Assembly: GCA_035531955.1 (NCBI GenBank)
Contig: DATKRZ010000057.1
Coordinates: 1 to 23,531, forward strand
Reading direction: 5' to 3'
DNA from: Bog-756 sp035531955
Lineage (GTDB): Bacteria > Actinomycetota > Acidimicrobiia > Acidimicrobiales > RAAP-2
DNA length: 23,531 nt
The notes beneath the pieces were generated by a model, which had not been told where the DNA came from, did no database searches, and saw only the letters and a program-made list of their open reading frames with translations. The translations under genes and the position numbers were made by a program. Below are positions 7,254 to 13,707 of this stretch, one piece after another. The stretch's first letter is position 1, and each line of letters opens with the position of its first letter.

Positions 7254-8309
7254 TCAGGGGATGGTCCACAGTGTCGGTTGGGCCGGTTGGTCCTGGGTCA
7301 GCGGATGGTACCCGGGGAGCTGCGACATCGGCGTGTCGAGGTACACCTTGGCCTCGGGGGGCTGGGCGAAGCGGCCGTGGCTCCAGCGGATCTCCACGTG
7401 TCCGGCCACCACGCCGGACTCGCCGCCCTCGCGGGAGCGGTAGGTACAGGCCCAGTCGACCCGCGGCTGTCCGGCCACGGCCGGTGTCACCACGAACTCG
7501 TCCAGCTCGAACGACGACCGCCAGTCCCATGGGCTGGCGATGCGGTAGCGCGCTGGCGCGCCGGTCCTTCGGTCGTTGCCCAGCACGAAGTAGGGGGCAC
7601 TGCCGATCCGGAGTAGCCGCCACAGCATCCCCTCGGGGCCCACCCCCGACGTCGAAAGCGTCTCCGTCCATCGCCGGGCCGATGCCTCGCTGACCGTCCG
7701 GCACAGCCCGGCATACGCGGCGCGGGAGTCGGGGTCGGGATAGCCCCGTCCGGCCAGGGCCTCGCGCAGCAGCCCGAGCTGATCTCGACTGCACTCCGAA
7801 GGGGTCGGGGGGAAGCCGGTGAGCCCTGTCGCCGACAGGCACGAGCGGTAGAGGCCTGCCACCTCCCCGGGGGCCACCGCGTCGTACCAGTCGCCGCGGT
7901 CCCACGTTCCCTGGGTGGCCAGCAGACCGTCGAAGAGCCGTCCGGGGGAGGCATTGGCCAGGATGTCCGATTCGTACTTGCAACTGACCAGGTAGACGTG
8001 GTCGATGCGCAGGTCGATCGGGGCCACCTCGTCCCCTGGCGGGCGGCGCCCTCCGGTCCACTCGATGGTGAGCGGGACACGATGGCGAAGCCCGTCGGAC
8101 GCCTCCAGGAGGGCCCGACCGTTGGCGAAGGCCGTCGCCCACTCGGCGGAGTACCGGCCGGACCGGTGGACGCGGCTCAGGTGGTCCCAGTCGTCGTCCG
8201 TCACGCGGAGCTGTACCGGTCGGGAAGCCAGCGCCGTAGCCGGATCTGCAGAGGGAAGGGTGCCGAGAGCCGTGCCCAGTTCGGTCACGACGGTGCGATC
8301 GTCGGGCAT
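7254..8309 (-). CDS. Unrecognised protein with a possible PD-(D/E)XK-like core, downstream of a DNA methyltransferase
   Basis: I do not recognise a named family for this 351-residue protein. The most structured-looking segment is IEWTG (82-86) ... PIDLRIDHVYLVSCKYESD (98-115) ... NASPGRLFDGLL (119-130). An acidic residue (D99 or D103) before a hydrophobic strand ending in a lysine (VSCK, K111) resembles the core of PD-(D/E)XK nucleases, except that Ser stands where Glu/Asp is usual. In Cfr10I/Bse634I-type restriction enzymes an S-x-K core is known, with the missing acid supplied from a following helix; D127 could play that part here. This is inference. The protein is soluble, with several Trp-rich segments (TQGTWDRGDWYD, ASPWDWRSSFELDEF). 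ATG 8309 lies 27 bases after the DNA methyltransferase stop, and the stop is 16 bases before the next gene, so this is an operon. A restriction-like partner of the methyltransferase is the leading hypothesis. Confidence 0.8.
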   Translation of the reverse strand: MPDDRTVVTELGTALGTLPSADPATALASRPVQLRVTDDDWDHLSRVHRSGRYSAEWATAFANGRALLEASDGLRHRVPLTIEWTGGRRPPGDEVAPIDLRIDHVYLVSCKYESDILANASPGRLFDGLLATQGTWDRGDWYDAVAPGEVAGLYRSCLSATGLTGFPPTPSECSRDQLGLLREALAGRGYPDPDSRAAYAGLCRTVSEASARRWTETLSTSGVGPEGMLWRLLRIGSAPYFVLGNDRRTGAPARYRIASPWDWRSSFELDEFVVTPAVAGQPRVDWACTYRSREGGESGVVAGHVEIRWSHGRFAQPPEAKVYLDTPMSQLPGYHPLTQDQPAQPTLWTIP

Positions 8310-8336
8310 GTGGCCGGTGGTCGCCCGAGGCCGCGG

Positions 8337-9872
8337 TCAGCCCGGCGGCCGGTCGTCGTCGGCGCCGCGCCCGTAGGCGCGCAGCCGTTCGGCTCCGGCC
8401 GGATCGAGTAGTTGGACGACGTCGCGGACCGGCCCCTCGCCCTCCTCACCGCGGACGGCCCGAAGTGCCTTGCCGGCCGCACTCCGAGGTCCGGGCAGGT
8501 CGGTCGTCAGCAGCACCAGCGGACCAAGGTCGTCTCTCGGGGCCCCACCGGCGCGGGCCTGGTGCAGGACGGCCGCCTTGCCCAGGGCCTTCCACAGCAC
8601 GTCCGGTCGGCGAAGGCCGGGCCGTGTGGCCGAGAACGCTCCGGACAGCTCGAACAACCACGTGCGTCCCGATGCGTCGCGGGCGCGGAAGTCCACCCCG
8701 GTGCCGAGGTCGCCGAAGGCCACGGCACGCTCGATCTCGACGAAGCCCGCCGTGACGAGTGCCTGGTGGGCCAGATCTCGCGCCTTCTGGCCCAGGCTGA
8801 CGGCGCGGGCCTCGACGCCGGCGCCCGCCTCGGGCTGGGAGGACCGCGCCGGGGAGACGGTCACCCTCCCGCCGATGGGTCCGCCCGAACCCGGCGCCGG
8901 CCCGTTGGCCCGTTCCTCGGCCACGCGTCGCTCGGCCAGGGCCACGTAGGCCTCGTCGGTGTCGAATCCGACGTAGTGCCGCTCGGTGCGCACGGCGGCG
9001 ACGGCCGTCGAACCCGAGCCCATGAAGGGGTCGAGGACGAGATCGTCACGGTACGTGTAGAGCTCGATGAGCCGGCGGGGGAGCTCCACGGGGAACGGCG
9101 CCGGATGTCCCACCCGGGTGGCCGATTCGGTGGGGATGTCCCAGACATCGATGGTGGCGTCGACGAACTCGTCCATGGTGATGGTCCCCTCGTGGGGGAG
9201 CCCCGTCGCCGACCGCTGACCTGGGGTGAGGGCGCGGTCGAACCGGCCCTTGGACGCCACGATGATGCGTTCGGACACATCGCGAAGAACCGGGTTGCCC
9301 GGCCGCTGGTAGGTGCCCCAGGCGCACGAGCCGCCGGCGGCGTGGCTCTTCTGCCAGATGATCTCCCCACGCAGCAGGTAGCCGAGGCCCTCGAGCAGGT
9401 CGATGACGTCACGGGAGAGCGATCGGTAGGGCTTGCGGCCCAGGTTGGCGACGTTGACTGCCACGCGCCCTCCGGGCTCCAGCTTGTGGAAGCACTGGGC
9501 GAACACGTCGTAGAGCATGCCCAGGTAGGCGTCGTAATCGGCGGGCACGGTCCCGACCCCGAGCGCCGCCTCGTACTCCTTGCCGGCGAAGTACGGGGGA
9601 GAGGTCACGACCAGCGCCACCGATCCGTCGGCGACCTCTCCCGAGCGGTCCATCTGGCGGGCGTCGCCGACCCAGATGGCATCCCGCGCCGCCGGTTCGG
9701 CCACCGCGCTGTCGTCCGAGAGCCGCGGGGGGGAGAAGCGGGCATAGAACGTGGACGCGTCATGGGCCTCACGACGGCCCACGCCGAAGGCCGACGTGGA
9801 GGTGGGCCGGCGCCGACCGCCCGGACGGAGGGGCTCGATGCTGCTCACGCCGGCCACCCCACTGCCGGCCAC
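8337..9872 (-). CDS. Beta-class DNA methyltransferase (N6-adenine or N4-cytosine) with a nuclease-like C-terminal domain
   Basis: The product has up to 511 residues. The catalytic motif TSPPYF (90-95) precedes the SAM-binding motif DPFMGSGST (281-289), which is the beta-class order. WGTYQRPGNPVLRD (185-198) and RVGHPAPFPVELPRRLIELY (253-272) are typical of the family. It methylates an exocyclic amino group in a specific DNA site, but SPPY does not settle adenine against cytosine. A second domain (about 355-480) has a helix (ARDLAHQALVTAGF), then GVDFRARDASGRTWLFELSG (392-411) and later LLTTDLP. D394 and E408 fit a PD-(D/E)XK-like sheet, but the catalytic Lys is replaced by Ser. It may be a degenerate nuclease or DNA-recognition module. 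The start is uncertain: GTG at 9872 or 9848, or a more internal codon, since the first ~40 residues look non-conserved. It leads an operon with the genes at 7254 and 6662. Confidence 0.9.
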   Translation of the reverse strand: MAGSGVAGVSSIEPLRPGGRRRPTSTSAFGVGRREAHDASTFYARFSPPRLSDDSAVAEPAARDAIWVGDARQMDRSGEVADGSVALVVTSPPYFAGKEYEAALGVGTVPADYDAYLGMLYDVFAQCFHKLEPGGRVAVNVANLGRKPYRSLSRDVIDLLEGLGYLLRGEIIWQKSHAAGGSCAWGTYQRPGNPVLRDVSERIIVASKGRFDRALTPGQRSATGLPHEGTITMDEFVDATIDVWDIPTESATRVGHPAPFPVELPRRLIELYTYRDDLVLDPFMGSGSTAVAAVRTERHYVGFDTDEAYVALAERRVAEERANGPAPGSGGPIGGRVTVSPARSSQPEAGAGVEARAVSLGQKARDLAHQALVTAGFVEIERAVAFGDLGTGVDFRARDASGRTWLFELSGAFSATRPGLRRPDVLWKALGKAAVLHQARAGGAPRDDLGPLVLLTTDLPGPRSAAGKALRAVRGEEGEGPVRDVVQLLDPAGAERLRAYGRGADDDRPPG

Positions 9873-10099
9873 CCCGCCGGAGGAGGGATGGATCGGCGCG
9901 TGATGCTCGTCGGTGGTCTGGGCACGGTGGGGATCCTAGGGAACGGCTGTGACACGAGGACCGACCCGGCCCACCCGCCGGTCGGGTCGGTCCCACCCGT
10001 CCGCCCGCCGGGTGGACATCCCCGTCGGGAGCGGCGCCGTGCCATGGTCAGCGAGGCTAGTGGCGACCCGTGACGGCCCTGCGGATGGGACGGCGGGGC
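9873..10099. other. Intergenic region, no convincing gene
   Basis: These 227 bases separate two minus-strand genes and should hold the promoter of the DNA methyltransferase operon and the end of the lipoprotein transcript. I see several GC-rich inverted stretches of CCGGTCGGGTCGGTCC type but no clear terminator. A 61-codon plus-strand frame (9888-10073) with a weak hydrophobic start is discussed under rejected items. Confidence 0.5.
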
Positions 10100-11455
10100 T
10101 CAGCCGCCGGCCAGGTGCTCGCCGATCGACTCGCCGACCAGCACGCAGCGGGAGAGCGACGTGCAGCTCGCCGCGGCCAGCTCCTGAGGGGAGGCCACCG
10201 CGGCCGCCGATCTCCAGGGGTGGCCGGCCGATCCAGTGAGGACCGCCACCCCGGCGTGGGTCGCCAGCGCCACTGCGCTTCCCACCGCCACGCACGAATC
10301 GACTGCCGTACACGACACGCCCATCAGTGCGGCCGCGCTGGGTGTGACCGGTTGGGACGACCAGGTGAAGCCCCCGTTGGCGGAGGTGAGGATCACACCG
10401 CGACCGGTCCGGACCCCGGTAAGGGTGTTGGCCGTGGTGCCGACCGCAACGCACCACGTTCCGGCCACGCCGGCGGCCGGGACGGTGGTGCTGGTGCTGA
10501 CGGTTGGGGTGCTGGTGCCGACGGTCGGGGCGCTGGTGCCGGAAGCGCCCGACGTGGTGGGTCCGGAGGTCGTGCCGGAGGGAGTCGTGCTCGGTGGGGT
10601 GGTCGTCGACGTGAAGGGAAGTCCGGCACCACCGCCCGGGGTGCAGACGATGCCGTTGAGGTACCCGACGCCCGCCGGTGCGGCTGTGTCGGCCCAGGTG
10701 GACCCACCGTTTGTGGTCACCGCCACCGCGCCGGCGACGTGGTCGACGTCGATGGAGGTGTGGACAGTCACCCAGCACTGCCGGCCGTTGGGGCACGAGA
10801 TGGCGGTGGCCCCTGAGAGCGTCGACGGCAGAGTCCCCCGTTGCACCCAGCCGGCTTGGGCCGACGCCCACACCAGGGCCACCGTGCCCGAGGCGGTGGA
10901 GCCGGTGGCCAGGCACCTCCGATCGGCCTGACAGGCGATGGAGGTGACATCGAGGACGCCCGTCGGGACCGCGGCGGCCTGCCAGGACGCTCCCCCGTCC
11001 GAAGTGGTGATGATGGCTCCCAGTCCGTTGGCCGTCTGGCCGACCGCGGCGCAGTGGCGCAGGTCACTGCAGGAGACGCCGGAAAGGTACGCCGCGGTGG
11101 CGGGGGCGGGCTGGGCGGACCAGCTGCTGCCTCCGTCGGTGGTGACCACGACGGCCGCGCCGTTGGGCGCCCCCGACGCGCCCACGGTCGACCCGACGGC
11201 CCAGCACCGGGCGCTGTCGACACAGTCGAGCGCGTCGAGGGAGTTGACCGGCGGCGGAAGGGTGACGGTGACCAGGGTGCCCCGCCACGGCGATCCGGGG
11301 GCGATGGTCGAGGAGGCACCTGAGCCACCGGTCGACGCCGAGGAGCACCCCACCGCCGCCAGCGCGACGAGGGCCACCGACAGCACGGCCCCGAGGTGGG
11401 TCGGACGGTATCGGGACGGTCGGCGAGCGGGTTGCGAGACGGGCAGGGAGTTCAT
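10100..11455 (-). CDS. Lipoprotein with Asp-box (BNR-like) beta-propeller repeats and paired cysteines
   Basis: The 451-residue product is a secreted lipoprotein. A basic start, a hydrophobic stretch (about 21-36) and the lipobox LAAVGC put the lipidated cysteine at C37. The rest is built of repeats, each pairing a C-x5-C element (C78/C84, C129/C135, C175/C181, C221/C227, C382/C388, C431/C437) with an Asp-box-like TTDGGSSW (105-112), TSDGGASW (151-158), TTNGGSTW (247-254) or SANGGFTW (358-365). This suggests a six- or seven-bladed propeller outside the membrane, each blade held by a short disulfide. The fifth cysteine pair (C271, C335) is split by a Thr/Ser/Pro-rich insert (about 274-330). 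Such domains bind ligands or proteins; no enzyme residues are recognisable. ATG 11455 lacks a Shine-Dalgarno, and the gene starts 16 bases after the RDD gene, implying co-transcription. Confidence 0.83.
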   Translation of the reverse strand: MNSLPVSQPARRPSRYRPTHLGAVLSVALVALAAVGCSSASTGGSGASSTIAPGSPWRGTLVTVTLPPPVNSLDALDCVDSARCWAVGSTVGASGAPNGAAVVVTTDGGSSWSAQPAPATAAYLSGVSCSDLRHCAAVGQTANGLGAIITTSDGGASWQAAAVPTGVLDVTSIACQADRRCLATGSTASGTVALVWASAQAGWVQRGTLPSTLSGATAISCPNGRQCWVTVHTSIDVDHVAGAVAVTTNGGSTWADTAAPAGVGYLNGIVCTPGGGAGLPFTSTTTPPSTTPSGTTSGPTTSGASGTSAPTVGTSTPTVSTSTTVPAAGVAGTWCVAVGTTANTLTGVRTGRGVILTSANGGFTWSSQPVTPSAAALMGVSCTAVDSCVAVGSAVALATHAGVAVLTGSAGHPWRSAAAVASPQELAAASCTSLSRCVLVGESIGEHLAGG

Positions 11456-11471
11456 ATGAAGTGGGAGGAGC

Positions 11472-12269
11472 TCAGCGGACCCGGATCACGTCGGTGTGTG
11501 TGGCCTTGTCGTGAAAGCCCTGCCGCCGACTGTCCCAGAGTGGTGAGAGACCGGCGACGATGCTGTACAGGCCGGCCAGGGAGCCGAGGATCGGTACCCA
11601 TCCGACGAGGATGCCGGGATACAGCACGATGATCCGCAGTCCGGCGCGCTGGGGTCCGACCGCACCCCCCGTAGCCTCGTCCCGCACTGCGATCCCCAGC
11701 GCCATCTGGCCCACTGTCTGACCCCTGTCCCCGCCGTTCAGGAGGGCGAAGTAGGTGAGGTCGATGGCGGCGAAGACGATGCCGATGATGGCGATGTCCA
11801 CGGCCCACTTGACGGCGAAGATGTTGTTCCCGGCCGTCGCGCCGACGACGGCGGCGGTGAGGATGGCCTTCGGGATGAACAGGATCACGGAGTCGATGAG
11901 GATCCCCAGGAGCCGTTGCCACCATGCGGCAAGTGGCCGGCCGAGTCGGTCGAGCGGCACCGGGACGTAGCCGTAGGGAGCGACCGGCGGGGCCTGCCCG
12001 TACGGGGGTGGGCCGTACGACGGTGGGGGGCCGTACGATGGCGCGCCGTAGGGTGGCGCGCCGTAGGGCGGGGCCTGGCCGTAGGGGGGCGGACCAGTGG
12101 GCGGGGCCTGGCCGTAGGGAGGGGGCTGAGGGCCGGGGTGCCCGTGGCCGGTGCTGGGACTCGCCGGAGACGGAGGGGCCTGCGGCGGGGGAGGAGGCGG
12201 TGTGGGAACGGTCGGGTCCGATGCTGGCTGGGACCGGTCGTCCCCGGCGGGCGGTGTCAGATCACTCAC
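11472..12269 (-). CDS. RDD-family membrane protein with Pro/Tyr-rich N-terminal tail
   Basis: The 265-residue product has two parts. Residues 1-105 are disordered and rich in Pro, Gly, Tyr and Gln, with repeated PPYG(Q/A) units (PPPYGQAPP, APPYGAPSYG). Residues 112-265 form an RDD domain: AAWWQRLLGILID with the signature R119 and D126, three predicted membrane segments (about 117-145, 152-178, 212-240), GQTVGQMALGIAV (183-195), and RRQGFHDKATHTDVIRV at the end, where the HDK-x-T motif is characteristic. RDD proteins are small polytopic membrane proteins, some linked to Na+/H+ exchange or envelope stress; most are uncharacterised. The start is GTG 12269, without a strong ribosome site. The lipoprotein gene follows in the same direction after 16 bases. 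The MarP-like protease is divergent at 12479. Confidence 0.9.
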   Translation of the reverse strand: MSDLTPPAGDDRSQPASDPTVPTPPPPPPQAPPSPASPSTGHGHPGPQPPPYGQAPPTGPPPYGQAPPYGAPPYGAPSYGPPPSYGPPPYGQAPPVAPYGYVPVPLDRLGRPLAAWWQRLLGILIDSVILFIPKAILTAAVVGATAGNNIFAVKWAVDIAIIGIVFAAIDLTYFALLNGGDRGQTVGQMALGIAVRDEATGGAVGPQRAGLRIIVLYPGILVGWVPILGSLAGLYSIVAGLSPLWDSRRQGFHDKATHTDVIRVR

Positions 12270-12478
12270 GTTGCACCCCGGTCACTTCCCTGGCAGTGGC
12301 CGCCGCTTGGGTCATCGGCGACAGTTGCTGCGATTGTCCAGGAGATCTTGCCACGTGGCCACCCCGGGACACGGTGATGAAGTCTGGCCATGGGGCCTGG
12401 GGTCTACCGTAGGTCGGTGGTGTTGTCCTCCAGCTCTCCGGCCTGTGCCGGCCCCTCGACCCGGACGCACACCTCCCC
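12270..12478. promoter_or_regulatory. Divergent intergenic region between RDD protein and MarP-like protease
   Basis: These 209 bases must contain promoters for both genes. I cannot identify convincing -35/-10 pairs or operators by eye, and no gene fits here. Confidence 0.35.
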
Positions 12479-13651
12479 GTGAACCTGGTCGACCTGGTGG
12501 TGCTGGTGATCGTGGCTCTCGCTGCCGTGCAGGGCCTCCGACTGGGCGCCATCGTGCAGGTGCTCTCGTTCGGTGGGTTCTGGATCGGGCTGTACCTCGG
12601 GGCCCTGCTGGCGTCGGTGACCGTCCGCTGGGGACATGTCCAACCCACCCGGACGGCGTTGGCCCTCGTGACGTTGCTCGGAGTCGCCACCATGTGCGGC
12701 GTTGCCGGTCGGGTCGTCGGCAACCTGGCATTCTCGAGGGTGCACCGCGGGGCGCTGGCCACCGTCGACTCCGCCCTGGGGGTGGTGGTAGCGGTCGTTG
12801 CGTCCCTCCTGGCGGCGTGGCTTTTGGCCAACACACTCGTCAGCAGTTCTTCACTCACGCTCAATTCGTCCATCGACCGGTCGAAGATCATCCGCTCGCT
12901 CGACTCGGTCCTTCCCGCACCGCCCTCAGTGTTCTCGAGGGTCCAGAGCTTCCTGTCGGCCGAGGGATTCCCCCCGGTCTTCGCCCAGTTGGCCCCAGCC
13001 ACCGCGGGCCCGGTGACCCTCCCCGGCAGCACCCAGCTGAACGGGGCGGTGGCCCATGCCGGAGCCTCCACGGTCAAGATCATCGGTGACGGTTGCGGTC
13101 AGATCCAAGAAGGCTCCGGCTTCGTCGTCGGCCCGGGAGTGGTCGTGACCAACGCCCATGTGGTGGCCGGCATCGCCCATCCGATGGTCCAGGCCGGATC
13201 GGCTCTGTTCCCGACCGCGGTCATGCTCTTCGACCCCTCGTACGACCTGGCCGTCCTGCGCGTCGGCGGGCTCGACGAGCCGGCCCTGAATCTCGATCCC
13301 TCGGCGGTGTCCCGAGGGGTGCAGGCCGCCGTCCTCGGCTACCCCGGGGGCGGTCCGTTCACCGCGACCCCCGCCGGCGTCATGGCCGTGTTCGAGGCCG
13401 AAGGCCGGGACATCTACGGCCAGGGGCTCACCGTGCGCAACGTCTACGAGATCCAGGCCGTGGTCCGCCCGGGCAACTCGGGTGGACCTCTGGTGCAGCC
13501 CGACGGCGAGGTGATCGGCGTGGTGTTCTCGAGGTCCACGACCAACGGGGACATCGGGTACGCACTGACCTCTCCCGACGTCCTCTCCCGGGTCCACCAG
13601 GCCGAGTCGACGCTCAAAGTAGTGGGCACCGGGGGTTGTGCACCCGGCTGA
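12479..13651 (+). CDS. MarP-like membrane serine protease (CvpA domain plus trypsin-like domain)
   Basis: The 390-residue protein has an N-terminal CvpA-type region with about four membrane segments (roughly 3-22, 28-50, 60-80, 100-120), a linker, and a periplasmic chymotrypsin-fold protease domain (about 190-385). The catalytic triad is H227 (VTNAHVV), D256 (DPSYDLAVLRV) and S334 (RPGNSGGPL). C206 and C387 lie where Mycobacterium tuberculosis MarP (Rv3671c) has its C214-C395 disulfide. The length and architecture match MarP, which in mycobacteria is needed to survive acid and oxidative stress. That physiological role is transferred by analogy. The start is GTG 12479 (MNLVDLVVLVIVAL); there is no Shine-Dalgarno. 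It precedes the GH15 gene by 55 bases on the same strand and is divergent from the RDD/lipoprotein pair, making this an envelope-related block. Confidence 0.92.
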   Translation: MNLVDLVVLVIVALAAVQGLRLGAIVQVLSFGGFWIGLYLGALLASVTVRWGHVQPTRTALALVTLLGVATMCGVAGRVVGNLAFSRVHRGALATVDSALGVVVAVVASLLAAWLLANTLVSSSSLTLNSSIDRSKIIRSLDSVLPAPPSVFSRVQSFLSAEGFPPVFAQLAPATAGPVTLPGSTQLNGAVAHAGASTVKIIGDGCGQIQEGSGFVVGPGVVVTNAHVVAGIAHPMVQAGSALFPTAVMLFDPSYDLAVLRVGGLDEPALNLDPSAVSRGVQAAVLGYPGGGPFTATPAGVMAVFEAEGRDIYGQGLTVRNVYEIQAVVRPGNSGGPLVQPDGEVIGVVFSRSTTNGDIGYALTSPDVLSRVHQAESTLKVVGTGGCAPG

Positions 13652-13694
13652 CGCCACACCCGGCCGAAGCCACACCGCCGGACGTGGACCCGAC

Positions 13695-13707
13695 TAGACA
13701 TGGGACA
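13695..13707 (+). promoter_or_regulatory. Possible -10 element placing the transcription start on the GH15 start codon (leaderless)
   Basis: TAGACA (13695-13700) ends 6 bases before ATG 13707, so transcription would begin at or next to the A of the start codon. No Shine-Dalgarno precedes this ATG, which fits leaderless translation, common in actinobacteria. The match to TANNNT is partial (the final base is A), so this is tentative. Confidence 0.4.

Noticed and set aside
8337..8830. C-terminal part of the DNA methyltransferase called outright as an active endonuclease
   Set aside because: The catalytic lysine expected after E408 is absent, so cleavage activity cannot be claimed; it is listed only as a nuclease-like domain.
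9888..10073. Small plus-strand frame of 61 codons with a short hydrophobic start and a Gly-Cys, recalling a lipoprotein
   Set aside because: The purine-rich GGAGGAGGG touches the ATG too closely, the lipobox is poor (LGNGC), and the rest is Pro/Arg-rich low complexity. It also continues a long mirror frame of the methyltransferase gene.
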